DNA of 64,000 nt, from positions 18,511 through 82,510 of the forward strand of contig DANY01000029.1 of the NCBI GenBank assembly GCA_002501655.1. Reading direction: 5' to 3'. The first letter of the stretch is position 1, and each line of letters begins with the position of its first letter. Origin of the DNA: Methanoculleus sp. UBA303 (lineage in GTDB: Archaea > Halobacteriota > Methanomicrobia > Methanomicrobiales > Methanoculleaceae). The translations under genes were made by a program, and so were the position numbers. Positions 45,264 to 55,750 of this stretch are shown piece after piece. Under the pieces are notes generated by a model, which was given only the letters and a program-made list of their open reading frames with translations, did not search any database and had not been told where the DNA came from.

Positions 45264-45602
45264 GGGGGTGGGGTATTCTCCGGGCGACGTAAATATACCG
45301 GCTGCCCCGCATGCGGGGAGCACTACCTCCACGTGCGGGGCAGCCGGCCGCGCGCAGCCGTGGTAACGACGAGGGCAATATTCGCCGCCTGACAGACGAT
45401 GGATACTCTCCGGAAGAAATGAACAGATATATAAACCCTGGAGAACAGCATACCGCTCGTAGTCGGGCACACCAGCCTGCAGGAGTGATAGTTCTCCTTA
45501 AACCACTCTAAATACAACGCGGATCCGTTTGAATTATGTGAGAATATTTTATCTATACTGGATATAAAACTCCCTGAGAATAAAGGAAGGTGATACCGAC
45601 CA
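45264..45602. other. Divergent intergenic region with two promoters
   Basis: About 340 bases between the divergent copper operon and the sensor kinase. The left side has a TATA-like element at 45286-45299 for the minus gene. On the right, TTTTATCTATAC at 45546-45557 precedes the kinase. A GGAAGGTGATA ribosome-binding site lies just before the kinase ATG. No gene fits the remainder. Confidence 0.5.
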
Positions 45603-48020
45603 ATGCACGAATGTACACCCGCATACGGAGACATCTCCGCGCTTGCCGCCATTCTGGATGCATTCGGCGAAGGGCTGCTCGTCATCAGCCCCGATAATCA
45701 GGTAACCTGTATAAACAGCCATCTCCAGCACCTCCTCAGCATCGGCCGGGACGCCCTCTCCGGGACCGATGCAGATCAGTTCATCTCCCTGGCCCTGGTA
45801 CCTCGTATCTGCGAGGAGTCGTGCAGGGCGGAGGTCCTGGCGTTCTTCTCCGGCCGCTCGCGGGCCGCCGATATACTGTGTACAATGCTATCGCCCGGCG
45901 GCGGCGAGGAGCAGGTCCACTGCTCGTGCCGGACCGTGAATGAGGGGCCATTCCAGGGCACGCAGATCATCCGCCTTTCTTCCGGACCCTGCGGCCTCCA
46001 GAGGGATTTTGTCCCTGATACTTCAGCCGGCACCTCGATCCTCCCGGGCAACGGTCCCGGGAGGCCTGCGGATACCCCCGAGCAGAGGCGGATGGAGGAG
46101 GTCCTGCGGGAGGGCGAGGACTGGTACCGGTTCCTCGTCGAGAATCTCAATGAAGGCATCGGACTCATCGACAGAGGAGGCGTCGCGGCCTTTGCTAACC
46201 AGAGAATGGCCGATATCCTCGGCTACCCGGCCGCAGAGATTATTGGATTGCCAGTCTCTCTCTTCGTCGATGAAGAGGGTGCCAGGTACCTGGGGGAGTA
46301 CCTGCAGAACCTGGATCAGAACCTGCGCGAGGTCTTCGAGTTTGAGTTGATCCGTAAGAACGGTGCCCGCATCCATACGCTGATGGCAACCACCCCGATC
46401 AACAACGCCGACGGCACCTGCCGGGGGTTCCTTGCCGGAGTTCAGGACATCACTCCCCTGGAACGGATGAGGAGGCAGCTCCGGGAGAGCGAGCAGAAGT
46501 ACCGGTCGCTTGTCGAACTCTCGGCCGAGGCGACCCTGATCCACTGCGATGGGAAGATTATATACACCAACCCCGCCGGCATGAGGCTGCTCGGCGCTTC
46601 ACGCCCGGAGGAGGTCCTCGGGAAGGCTATCCTTGATATCGTCCATCCCCAGGCCCGGGATACCATCGAGGCCATAAACACGCGGGACCTGCAGGAGGAG
46701 GCTCCGCTCGTCGAGCTGCTGGTTGTCAGGCTCGATGGGACGACGATCCCCGTTGAGGGGAGGGGCACACGGGCGTTTGTCGATGGGCACGCCGCGGTCC
46801 AGGTCGTTATGCGGGATATCACCCACCGGAAACACGCTGAGGAGCAGTTGCAGGCAAGGAACCGGCATCTCCTGCTGCTTAATCGGATCATCGGCACATC
46901 CGCATCGGCCCACTCGCCGGAGGAACTGATGGAGACGGCGCTCGACCTGACGCTCGACCTCCTCGGCTACGACGGCGGCGCCATCTACTGCCTCGATGCC
47001 GGGCGGAGCGAGGTCACGCTCCAGTATCGGCGAAACATGCCGGACATGTGCCTGGAGCGGGCAGGGGGCATCCTTGAGGAGTCGTGCGGTTGCACCTTCG
47101 CCACCGGCTTTCCCTGTTACCTTGAGCAGGATCGGGGCCAGAAAGCCCCCACCTCCCGCCTTCTCCAGGAACTCGGGCTCACCGCACTCGCCTGCATCCC
47201 GCTCGTCGTCGAGTCCAACGTCGTCGGGGCGCTCCTCATCGGGAGCAGGGGTCAGGGATCTTTCTCTCCCGACGAGCGCGCACTCCTCGAAGCGGTCGGC
47301 CGGGAGATTGGGGCCGGCATCCTGCGCGGGATGCTCCATCAGAGGCTTGAGGCAGCAAACCGGGAGGCGAACCTCTACCTGGACATCCTCACCCATGATA
47401 TCCGGAATGCAGATAACGTCGCGAATATATACGCCGACCTCCTCATCGACGAACTCGAGGGAGAGGCGGCCCGGCACGCCAGGAAACTGAAAAGCGGGAT
47501 CAAAAAGAGTATCGAGATCACCGCAAACGTCGCCACCATCAGGAAGATCCACGAGAGCCGGGCCGGACTTGCACCCTTCGATCTTCATGCCGTCATCCTG
47601 AATGAGATCGACCACTTTCCCGACCTCTGTATCCGCTACGAAGGGCGATCCGTGGAGGTCTTTGCCGACGACCTTCTCCCTCAGGTCTTCACGAACCTCA
47701 TAGGTAACACCGCAAAGCACGGCGGGCCGGCGGTTGAGGTCACGGTGGCGGTCGAGGACCTGGATGAAAGGACCGTCATCGTCACCGTCGCCGACACCGG
47801 CCCCGGTGTCCCGGACGACGCGAAGGAGACGATCTTATTCAGATTCGAACGGGAGGGGGGCAGGCGAGGGAGCCAGGGCCTCGGCCTCTCGATCTGCCGG
47901 ATGCTCACCGCCCGTTACGGCGGCAGGGTCTGGGTCGAGGACCGGGTCGAGGGGCACCCGGAGAAGGGTGCGGCGTTCCGGTTCACCCTCCGGAAGGCCG
48001 GGCGTTGCAGGAGAACCTAA
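45603..48020 (+). CDS. PAS/GAF sensor histidine kinase
   Basis: An 805-residue soluble histidine kinase. Three PAS domains occupy about residues 10-130, 165-290 and 295-415, followed by a GAF domain (about 420-575) containing a Cys-rich stretch ESCGCTFATGFPCYL that could bind metal or a redox group. The dimerisation helix LDILTHDIRNADNVANIYAD carries the phospho-accepting histidine. The ATPase domain has N box NLIGNTAKHG, G1 DTGPGVP and G2 SQGLGLSI. No response regulator is encoded nearby. It sits between two heavy-metal pump genes and may sense metals, which is inference only. Confidence 0.9.
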   Translation: MHECTPAYGDISALAAILDAFGEGLLVISPDNQVTCINSHLQHLLSIGRDALSGTDADQFISLALVPRICEESCRAEVLAFFSGRSRAADILCTMLSPGGGEEQVHCSCRTVNEGPFQGTQIIRLSSGPCGLQRDFVPDTSAGTSILPGNGPGRPADTPEQRRMEEVLREGEDWYRFLVENLNEGIGLIDRGGVAAFANQRMADILGYPAAEIIGLPVSLFVDEEGARYLGEYLQNLDQNLREVFEFELIRKNGARIHTLMATTPINNADGTCRGFLAGVQDITPLERMRRQLRESEQKYRSLVELSAEATLIHCDGKIIYTNPAGMRLLGASRPEEVLGKAILDIVHPQARDTIEAINTRDLQEEAPLVELLVVRLDGTTIPVEGRGTRAFVDGHAAVQVVMRDITHRKHAEEQLQARNRHLLLLNRIIGTSASAHSPEELMETALDLTLDLLGYDGGAIYCLDAGRSEVTLQYRRNMPDMCLERAGGILEESCGCTFATGFPCYLEQDRGQKAPTSRLLQELGLTALACIPLVVESNVVGALLIGSRGQGSFSPDERALLEAVGREIGAGILRGMLHQRLEAANREANLYLDILTHDIRNADNVANIYADLLIDELEGEAARHARKLKSGIKKSIEITANVATIRKIHESRAGLAPFDLHAVILNEIDHFPDLCIRYEGRSVEVFADDLLPQVFTNLIGNTAKHGGPAVEVTVAVEDLDERTVIVTVADTGPGVPDDAKETILFRFEREGGRRGSQGLGLSICRMLTARYGGRVWVEDRVEGHPEKGAAFRFTLRKAGRCRRT

Positions 48021-48023
48021 CCT

Positions 48024-49955
48024 CTAAGGAGGAGTGCCGGCATCAGGCCGGCCTATTCGGAGGGCGTTTGCTATGACCGCGAGCGAGAGCCCCATATCCC
48101 CGAACGCCACCGCCATCCAGAGGGTGACGAGGCCCAGGACGGCGAGCCCGGCGATGCCGAGTTTCACCACGACCGCTGTTGCGACGTTCTGCCGTACGAC
48201 CGAGACCGTCTTCTCCGAGAGGGCCACGAGATAGGCGATCCGGGATATGTCGTCCTCCATCACGACGATATCGGCCGCCTCGATCGCGATATCCGACCCG
48301 ATGGCCCCCATCGCGACCCCGACATTCGCCCGGGCCAGCGCCGGCGCGTCGTTGACGCCGTCGCCGACCATCACCACGAGCCCATAGCGGTCCATCAGCC
48401 GCTCGACCATCGCCACCTTCTCCTCCGGGAGGAGGCCGGCATGGCACTCGTCGATACCGATGCGGCGGGCCACCGCCTCCCCGACACGCTCGTTGTCCCC
48501 GGTGAGCATCACCGTCCTGATACCCCGCGCCTCCAGATCGGCCACCGTCTCCCGGGCATCCTCCCTGATGACGTCCGAGAGGGCGATGAGCCCGATGACC
48601 GCCGAGTCGGTGCCGGCGAGGACAACGGTCTTTCCCTCGCTCTCCAGGCGGTCGTACTCCGCCCGCCATACCCTGCCGCTGGCCTCCGGGAAGAGCGCGG
48701 CGTTCCCGAGGAGGTGGATTTCATCGTCGATCCTTCCCTGGACACCCCTGCCGGTGATCGATGCGAACTCCTCTACATCCCGGAGGTCGCCGCCCTTCTC
48801 CTCGGCCCGCCGCAGGATCGCCTCCGCTATCGGGTGGCCGGAGCGTGACTCAAGCGACGCGGCGATCGCGAGCACCTCAGCCTCCGGCACCCCGAAACCG
48901 ATGACGTCGTCCACCGCGAGCCTTCCGGTCGTGAGCGTCCCGGTCTTGTCGAAGACGATCACCCGGGCAAGCCCCACGGCCTCGAGGGAGTCCCGCCCCT
49001 TGATGAGCACGCCGTTGTGTGCCGCGGTCGTTATCCCCGAGACCATCGAGACCGGGGTGGATATGGCGAGCGCGCAGGGGCAGGATATGACGAGCAGGAT
49101 CAGCGCCCGGTAGAAAGCCTCGAGGAACGGGACGCCGAAGGCGAGCGGCGGGACCACGATGAGGAGAGCGGCGACGAGGATGACTGCTGGCGTGTAGTAG
49201 CGGGAGAACCGCTCGATGAACGCTTCGGTGGGGGAGGTGTGGGCCTGGGCCTCCGCGACCAGGGCGACGACCCGGGCTATCGTGCTCTCCTCTTCGGGCT
49301 TCGTCACCCGGACCTCGAGGTAGCCGTCTGCGTTCCGGGTTCCGGCATAGACACCGTCCCCGACACCTTTGGCCACCGGGACGCTCTCTCCCGTGATCGG
49401 CGCCTGGTCGACCGAGGATGCGCCGGCGGTGACGATGCCGTCGAGCGCGACGGTGTCGCCCGGCCTGACGATCACGGTCTCCCCCACGCCGACTTCGCCG
49501 ACTCCGACGGTCACTTCCCCGCCGTCCCGCCGGACCCGGGTCGTCTGCGGTGCGATATCGAGGAGCGACGCTATCGAGCGATGCGCTCTCCCGGCCGCGT
49601 ACTCCTCCAGGAACTCGGCGATGGCGTAGAGGTAGAGGACGGTAGCGCCCTCGGCGGGGTTTGCGGTCAGGAACGCCCCCGCCGCCGCGATCGTGATGAG
49701 CACGGCGATGCTGAACCGGAACCGGATGATGGCGAGGATTCCGGCCTTCAGGACGTCGTAGCCTGATATGACAGCGGCAGCGAGCAGCAGGGCCGTGCCG
49801 GCGAGAGGATACGGGGTAAAATACTCGACGTATATCCCCGCGAGAAGGAGGACGCCTGAGACCGCGAAGATCGTGATCTCCCGGCGGTCGACGGCCGGCC
49901 CGTGGATCTCGCAGACCCCGGCCCGGCAGCGGGGGCACTCCTCATCTCCGGGCAT
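48024..49955 (-). CDS. ZntA/CadA-type heavy-metal P-type ATPase
   Basis: A 643-residue P1B-type ATPase. The intramembrane metal site is CPC (ISCPCALAISTPVS), followed by HNGVLIKGRDSLEAVG. Phosphorylation ([10 protein letters not shown]), HP (GHPIAEAIL) and hinge (MVGDGVNDAPAL) motifs are intact. The N terminus lacks a classic HMA domain but starts with CPRCRAGVCEIHG, a compact Cys/His metal site. The CPC plus surrounding sequence resembles Zn/Cd/Pb exporters more than Cu pumps; the metal is not certain. It faces the sensor kinase tail-to-tail with only a 3-base gap. Confidence 0.9.
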   Translation of the reverse strand: MPGDEECPRCRAGVCEIHGPAVDRREITIFAVSGVLLLAGIYVEYFTPYPLAGTALLLAAAVISGYDVLKAGILAIIRFRFSIAVLITIAAAGAFLTANPAEGATVLYLYAIAEFLEEYAAGRAHRSIASLLDIAPQTTRVRRDGGEVTVGVGEVGVGETVIVRPGDTVALDGIVTAGASSVDQAPITGESVPVAKGVGDGVYAGTRNADGYLEVRVTKPEEESTIARVVALVAEAQAHTSPTEAFIERFSRYYTPAVILVAALLIVVPPLAFGVPFLEAFYRALILLVISCPCALAISTPVSMVSGITTAAHNGVLIKGRDSLEAVGLARVIVFDKTGTLTTGRLAVDDVIGFGVPEAEVLAIAASLESRSGHPIAEAILRRAEEKGGDLRDVEEFASITGRGVQGRIDDEIHLLGNAALFPEASGRVWRAEYDRLESEGKTVVLAGTDSAVIGLIALSDVIREDARETVADLEARGIRTVMLTGDNERVGEAVARRIGIDECHAGLLPEEKVAMVERLMDRYGLVVMVGDGVNDAPALARANVGVAMGAIGSDIAIEAADIVVMEDDISRIAYLVALSEKTVSVVRQNVATAVVVKLGIAGLAVLGLVTLWMAVAFGDMGLSLAVIANALRIGRPDAGTPP

Positions 49956-50278
49956 GGTCCGCCTCCAGGCAGGCCGCAGCCCATCGGGTGTGGGTCTTCA
50001 TCAAGAGGTGATCTGGGCTCCGTGCAACTTAAGGATAGTGCCAGTCCGGGTGCTCCCGGATTCACCCGGGGCTGCTCCAACGCGATCACCCAATGGAACA
50101 GGGCTGGAACAAAACGATACCTTTTCTAATAAGCGACAAATGTTATGATCAAATCGTCCAGGTGATCGAAAGGTCACCTCTCTCCATAGAGTGCCCCGGC
50201 ACCGGCCGGACATGCGGGATATGCACAGGATACCGGGTGTTATGCCAGTTCCACCACCCCTCTGCAGGACCTGAACAC
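49956..50278. other. Intergenic region upstream of the PAS protein
   Basis: About 320 bases between the divergent P-type ATPase and PAS protein genes. A TATA-like TTTTCTAATAAG lies near 50122-50133. The PAS protein frame is open through 50093 (62 extra codons) but that part shows no PAS similarity and includes cysteine-rich junk, so it is treated as leader. Confidence 0.4.
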
Positions 50279-53149
50279 ATGCCTACACCAGACTTCACCA
50301 CGACCCTCCCGGACGAACCAGGAGCGCCTGCCCAGCTCGCCGACGAGACGGTCCCCTACGGCATCTGGATCTCCGGGCCTGACGGCAGGGTGCTCTACCT
50401 CTCAGACTCCTACCTCAACCTCGCCGGGATGACGCTTGAGGAGTGCCGCGGTTCCGGATGGGCGCGCAACATCCACCCGGAGGAGGCGGACGCGGTGCTC
50501 GCCGCATGGGAGCGCTCTGTCGCGACCGGCGAGACCTGGAGCCGCGACTACCGCATCCTGGGAGCCGATGGGGAGTACCATACCATCGCGAGCAGGGGCG
50601 TGCCCATCCGGGACGCCTCCGGCCGGGTCATCCTCTGGGCGGGGGCCAACCTTGACGTCACCGGCCGGGACAAACTGCATGGGCAGGTGAAGGAGTTCCG
50701 GACGCTCTACGCGATATCAAGGCTGATCGGGGAGGGCGGCGCCGACCTTGAGGAGGTCTTCCGGCGGACGGCCGTCCTCCTGCCCCGGGGGTTCCGGCAC
50801 CCGGAGCAGGTATCGGCAGAGGTCGTGCCCGGGACCGCGGCGCCGTGCCCCGGGAGGATCGCCGCCCCGATCACCGCCGGGGGGAGGCCGGCCGGGCATC
50901 TTGTGGTGGAGACCGTCGACCCCGTCCGGCCGCAGGAGCGCGACCTCGTCGGGGCGGTCGCCGCGATGCTCGGGGCCGCCGTTGCGCAGGCGGGGGCAAA
51001 GCGGGAGACTCTAGCCTCTGAACGGCAGTACCGCCTCCTCTTCGACCAGATGCTGGACGCCGGGCTCCTCCTTGAGATCCTCCGCGACTGTTCCGGGGAT
51101 CCTGTCGGCTTCCGGGTCATCCGGATCAACCGCAAGGCTGAGGAGAGCCTCGGGCGCCGCAGGGAAGAGGTTGCCGGAGAAGACCTCGTCACGGCTGTTC
51201 CATCGATCGGCCCTGCCGCATTTGATCTCTTCTGTCAGGTCGCGCGGACCGGGACACCGGTGCACCGCGAGGTCTCCAGTCCGGCGACCGGCGCCAGGTA
51301 TGAACTGAAGGCATACCGACCGGAGTATGACTGGCTCGTCGTCATCGCAGATGATATCACAAAACGGCGGCGGGCGGAAGAGGTGCTCCGGGAGCAGCAG
51401 ATCGCTCTGGATAACCGGATGAGAGAACTCACGGCGCTCTATGCCATGACAGACATCGTCGAGCGACCTGGGATATCGACCGACGAGATCCTCCGGGAGG
51501 TTGCCGCCATCCTCCCCGCCGGCTGGCTCCACCCCGGGGATGCCGCCGCCCGGATCACAGTCGATGGCCGGGAGTACCTCTCGGCCGAGTTCGTGGAGAC
51601 CTGCTGGAAGCAGGTGAGCCCGGTTGTCGTTCATGGCCGAATCGCCGGGAGGGTGGAGGTCTGCTACCGCCATGAGCAGCCCCGGGAGGACGAAGGGCCG
51701 TTCCTCGCCGAAGAACGCTCCCTGATCGATACTGTCGCCGAGAGGCTCGGCCGGACTATTGAGCGGATGCGGGCCGACGAGGGGCTCCGGAGGAGCGAGG
51801 AGAAGTACCGCCTCCTCTTTGAGCAGATGCTTGAGAGTTACACCCTCTATGAGGTAGTCCGCGACGACGAAGGGGATCCCGCTGACTACCGCCTCCTCGA
51901 GTTGAACGAGAGAGCGGCCGCCGTCTTCGGCCGCAGCCGCGAGGAACTGATCGGGCGACGGCTCTTCGATATCTTCCCGGCGATCTGTGAGGGGGCCCGC
52001 GTCATCTACGGGGAGGTCGCCGAGACCGGTGCTCCGGTACAGCGGCGGTTGCAGGAGCCGGGAAGCGGGCGATGGTATGACCTGCAAATATACCGCCCGC
52101 AGGCCGGGCGGCTCGCCATCACGGGGCAGGATATCACCGAGCAGAAGAGAGCAGAACTCGCCCTCCGGGAGAGCGAGGAGAGGTTCCGGGGGATCTTCGA
52201 GCAGGCAGGGACCGGGATCGCGCTCATCGACCCGGAAGGGAGGATCACGAGGACGAACCCGGCGTTTGTGCGCATGTTCGGCTACGACGAGGACGAACTG
52301 CATTCCATGCTCTTCCAGGACCTGATCTACCCGTCCGAGAGGGAGGTGGCCGGCGCTCTCCTGCACAAGGCGGCCTCGGGGGAGAGCACTCGCCGGGAGA
52401 AGCGCTACGTGACAAAAGACGGCAGGATCATCTGGGGGCGCCTGACCACGTCTCTGCTCCGCGACCCGGAAGGGAAGGGGCTCGTCATCGGAATGGTGGA
52501 TGATGTCACCGACCTGCGAGAGGTACAGAACGCCCTGCTGGAGAGCGAAGAACGGTTCCGGGAGATCGCCCAGCGGAGTTTCGATATGATCTACACCTGC
52601 TACGCTGACCGGGGGATCACCTACATCTCCCCGGCCGTAACGAGGATCCTCGGCTATATCCCTGAAGAGATGATCGGTGTGCGGTGCAGCGACTACGTCC
52701 TCGCGAAGACCCGCCCCGACTGGCTGGAGGCCAGGACCCGGATTGCCCGGGGAGAGCCTGTCGAGGGGCTGCTGGTGGAGCTCCGCCGGAAGGACGGGAC
52801 GGCCGCCGCCGTCGAGATGAACGAATCGCCGATCATGGAGGGCGGTGCGGTGGTCGGCGTCCAGGTCGTCGGCCGGGACGTCTCGGACCGGAAGCGCTAC
52901 GAAGATATGCGGCTGCAGGCGTTCTACCAGATCGAGCAGAACATCGAGCAGTTCGCGGTCCTTGCCGACCACATCCGCCTGCCCCTGCAGGTGATCCTCG
53001 GCATGGCCGACCTGACTGATGATGCGAAGACATCGGAGAAGATCCGGGAGCAGGTAGAACGGATCAATGCGATCGTGAAGCAGCTTGACGAAGGCTGGGT
53101 CGAATCACGCGAGATCCGGGAGTTCCTGCGGAGGAACGAACTGGTGTAG
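50279..53149 (+). CDS. Multi-PAS signalling protein without ATPase domain
   Basis: A 956-residue soluble sensor. PAS1 covers about residues 20-135, a GAF-like module about 140-240, PAS2 245-360, and a second GAF-like module about 370-490 with VDGREY and EGPFLAEERSLIDTVAERLG. Three further PAS domains lie at about 500-620, 625-745 and 750-875. The C-terminal 75 residues, IEQFAVLADHIRLPLQVILG, form the same helical tail as the 39175 protein, keeping the candidate phosphorylation histidine but no kinase ATPase domain. An upstream start at 50093 is possible. It is probably an accessory sensor that works with a separate kinase. Confidence 0.85.
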   Translation: MPTPDFTTTLPDEPGAPAQLADETVPYGIWISGPDGRVLYLSDSYLNLAGMTLEECRGSGWARNIHPEEADAVLAAWERSVATGETWSRDYRILGADGEYHTIASRGVPIRDASGRVILWAGANLDVTGRDKLHGQVKEFRTLYAISRLIGEGGADLEEVFRRTAVLLPRGFRHPEQVSAEVVPGTAAPCPGRIAAPITAGGRPAGHLVVETVDPVRPQERDLVGAVAAMLGAAVAQAGAKRETLASERQYRLLFDQMLDAGLLLEILRDCSGDPVGFRVIRINRKAEESLGRRREEVAGEDLVTAVPSIGPAAFDLFCQVARTGTPVHREVSSPATGARYELKAYRPEYDWLVVIADDITKRRRAEEVLREQQIALDNRMRELTALYAMTDIVERPGISTDEILREVAAILPAGWLHPGDAAARITVDGREYLSAEFVETCWKQVSPVVVHGRIAGRVEVCYRHEQPREDEGPFLAEERSLIDTVAERLGRTIERMRADEGLRRSEEKYRLLFEQMLESYTLYEVVRDDEGDPADYRLLELNERAAAVFGRSREELIGRRLFDIFPAICEGARVIYGEVAETGAPVQRRLQEPGSGRWYDLQIYRPQAGRLAITGQDITEQKRAELALRESEERFRGIFEQAGTGIALIDPEGRITRTNPAFVRMFGYDEDELHSMLFQDLIYPSEREVAGALLHKAASGESTRREKRYVTKDGRIIWGRLTTSLLRDPEGKGLVIGMVDDVTDLREVQNALLESEERFREIAQRSFDMIYTCYADRGITYISPAVTRILGYIPEEMIGVRCSDYVLAKTRPDWLEARTRIARGEPVEGLLVELRRKDGTAAAVEMNESPIMEGGAVVGVQVVGRDVSDRKRYEDMRLQAFYQIEQNIEQFAVLADHIRLPLQVILGMADLTDDAKTSEKIREQVERINAIVKQLDEGWVESREIREFLRRNELV

Positions 53150-53444
53150 CGGCTGGCGGCCGATCGTCTCCCGGCCCGGGTTCGTTTGGGAAGAACTCGT
53201 TCCTCCTGCGGCACCACGGGGTATACCTTTTTTTCGAATGACATCCTATGCTTCATTATCGACTATTGGAAAGATTGATGCGTAATTAAATATATTGTAC
53301 TTAAAATAAAAATTTGGTTGGAGTGCCGGCCCGTATAGCGATCGCATTGCTGTGCGACAGCGATGAGACCCAGAGAATAAGCCTGAAGACCGGTCCGGCG
53401 CCTCCCCGTCACGCGGGCGAAAGAGCCTGGCCCGATCCCGAACT
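53150..53444. other. Intergenic region between two sensor genes
   Basis: About 295 bases. An AT-rich block (53270-53315, including AATTAAATATATTG) is a likely promoter for the MASE3-type kinase, though about 130 bases from its start. No gene recognised. Confidence 0.4.
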
Positions 53445-55364
53445 ATGCAGAACGACTCCATGCAGGCAGAACTCACTACCGGATATCATCCTCCGAGCGG
53501 CGCAGATCTCCGGCAAGGCCGCATGGAGGAGGATGTCGCAGAACCCGGCATGCGGACGTCGTTTGTTGTCTTTGTGGTGCTCCTCGCCGCCCTCGCAGCG
53601 ACCAGCCTCTACAACTACCTCCTCTTCCACACGATCGCCGAGCTCGTCGCTGTTGGAATAGCGATAGCGGTCTTCACCGTTGCCTGGAATGCCCGGACGA
53701 TGCGGGAGAACAGTTACCTGCTGGTCGCCGGCACCGGGCTCCTCTTCGTGGCGGGGATCGGCCTCGTCCACACCCTCGCTTACCAGGGGATGGGGATCTT
53801 CGTCGGCTACGATGCAAACCTCCCGACGCAGCTCTGGATCGCTTCCCGCTACCTCCTTGCGGGGACGCTCCTCGCCGCACCGCTCCTGCTCCGGAGGAAC
53901 CCGGCTCCTCAACGGGTCTTTTCCGGATTTGTGGGGGCCTTTCTGCTCCTCGTCCTCTCGATCTTCGTCGTCCCGGTCTTCCCCGACTGCTACGTCGAAG
54001 GCTCGGGGCTGACGGCGTTCAAGGTCTTAAGCGAGTACGTCATAGCGGTCCTGCTCGCCCTTGGGGCCGTCGCCGTCTACCGGCTGCGGGACGTCTTCTC
54101 GTCCCGGGTGGCGGGCCACCTGGTCGCGGCCATCCTCGTCCTGATCGCATCAGAGCTCGCCTTCACGCTTTATGCCAGCGTCTACGGGATCCCGAACATG
54201 GTCGGCCACCTCCTGATGGTGCTCTCGTTTGGGCTCTTCTACATAGCCTTTGTCGAGACCGGGATTCGGCAGCCCTACGCAGTGGTCTTTACCGGCTTAA
54301 CGAGAAGCAAGGAGCGGCTGCGGCGGGAGAAGGACCGGCTCGGGCAGTACCTTGATATCGCCGGCGCCCTCTTCGTCGTCCTGGACGCAGACGGGCGCGT
54401 CAGCCTCATCAACCGCCGGGCGTCCGAGATCCTCGGCTACCCGGCCGATGCGGTCGTGGGCGAGCCCTGGATCGAGCGATTCATCCCCCCGGGAGAACGG
54501 GAACGTCTCCACGCGCTCTTTCGCGGGCTGATGCGCGGGGATACTGAGCCGGTATACGCGAGGACGCCGGTCCTCACTGCCGACGGCGGCGAGCGAATCA
54601 TCGAGTGGCACAACGCCGTGCTCCGGGACGATGACGGCGCCATCTGCGGGACGCTCAGTTCGGGTGAGGATATCACCGAACGGCAGTACGCCGAGGCGGC
54701 ACTCGGCCGGGCGAACGCGAAATTAAACCTTCTATCGGGCATCACCCGCCACGATATACTCAACCAGATCAACGTTGCACGCGCCTACATCGACTTCGCC
54801 GCGGAGGACAGCGTGGATCCCGGTGCCCGGGACTGCCTGGAACGTGCCCGGGTTGCCGTGGACGAGATCCAGAAGCAGATCGAGTTCAGCCGGGACTACC
54901 AGGACATGGGGGTGAAGGAGCCTATCTGGCAGAGGCCGGAGGACCTCATCAGAGAGAGCGCCCGCGACCTCGCCCTCCCGGCGGAGGTCGGGGTGCGGGT
55001 GGATCTCGCCGGTCTTGAGGTCTACGCGGACCCGATGGTGAAGAAGGTCTTCTACAATCTCATCGACAACGCCGTCCGCCACGGCGGGAGGGTGACGGAG
55101 GTCCGGTTCTCCTGCGTGAGGTCCGGGCAGGATCTGCTGATCCTCTGCGAGGACGACGGCACCGGCATCCCGGACGGCGAGAAGGCGGCGATCTTCCGCG
55201 AGACGTATAAGCGCCGGTACGGGCACGGGCTGTTCCTGGTCGCGGGGATTCTTGGGATCACGGGGATGACGATCCGGGAGACGGGGGTTCCCGGGGAGGG
55301 GGCACGGTTTGAGGTGAGGGTGCCGAATGGGGAGTATAGGTTTGGGGATGGAGACGACTATTAA
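53445..55364 (+). CDS. MASE3-like membrane sensor histidine kinase
   Basis: A 639-residue membrane kinase. Seven to eight transmembrane helices (about residues 35-285) resemble the MASE3 sensory module. One PAS domain (about 300-420, ending GEDITERQYAEAAL) follows. The dimerisation helix GITRHDILNQINVARAYIDF holds the phospho-accepting histidine, and the ATPase domain has N box NLIDNAVRHG and DDGTGIP, with a shortened G2 region (RRYGHGLFL). No response regulator adjoins it. The signal it perceives is unknown; methanogens have large families of such kinases. Confidence 0.9.
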   Translation: MQNDSMQAELTTGYHPPSGADLRQGRMEEDVAEPGMRTSFVVFVVLLAALAATSLYNYLLFHTIAELVAVGIAIAVFTVAWNARTMRENSYLLVAGTGLLFVAGIGLVHTLAYQGMGIFVGYDANLPTQLWIASRYLLAGTLLAAPLLLRRNPAPQRVFSGFVGAFLLLVLSIFVVPVFPDCYVEGSGLTAFKVLSEYVIAVLLALGAVAVYRLRDVFSSRVAGHLVAAILVLIASELAFTLYASVYGIPNMVGHLLMVLSFGLFYIAFVETGIRQPYAVVFTGLTRSKERLRREKDRLGQYLDIAGALFVVLDADGRVSLINRRASEILGYPADAVVGEPWIERFIPPGERERLHALFRGLMRGDTEPVYARTPVLTADGGERIIEWHNAVLRDDDGAICGTLSSGEDITERQYAEAALGRANAKLNLLSGITRHDILNQINVARAYIDFAAEDSVDPGARDCLERARVAVDEIQKQIEFSRDYQDMGVKEPIWQRPEDLIRESARDLALPAEVGVRVDLAGLEVYADPMVKKVFYNLIDNAVRHGGRVTEVRFSCVRSGQDLLILCEDDGTGIPDGEKAAIFRETYKRRYGHGLFLVAGILGITGMTIRETGVPGEGARFEVRVPNGEYRFGDGDDY

Positions 55365-55750
55365 ATGAATTTAATCAATTCATCCCAGATATAAAGAAAA
55401 ACAGTTAATTTTCTTCCACGTTGCACTTATTATAACAGTGTGGTTGGTGTGGAGCGGTATCTTCGCCTGCTGGATATCATTATCGGGGCCGCCTGTGCCT
55501 TCGTGGCTCTCACGGGCACGGAAAAAAGTTTTTCCATGAATCCTGGATTATGACCTCACAGGCCGGGAGGTAGAGAACATCCCCCACCCAACACCAGTTT
55601 CAGCAGGGATGTGGTGACCAACCCTGACCGCCTCCTGGACATCCTCGCCAGGGGCGGTTCCGGCTACCACTTCTACGGCAAAGGGGCCGACCGGATCGCC
55701 GTCCGGCGGTCTTCATCCTCATGAGCGCACGAGAGGGGGCGGGGCCGATC

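Noticed and set aside
51011..52972. 653-residue minus-strand frame opposite the multi-PAS protein
   Set aside because: Antisense to repeated PAS domains; composition and lack of motifs mark it as a shadow.
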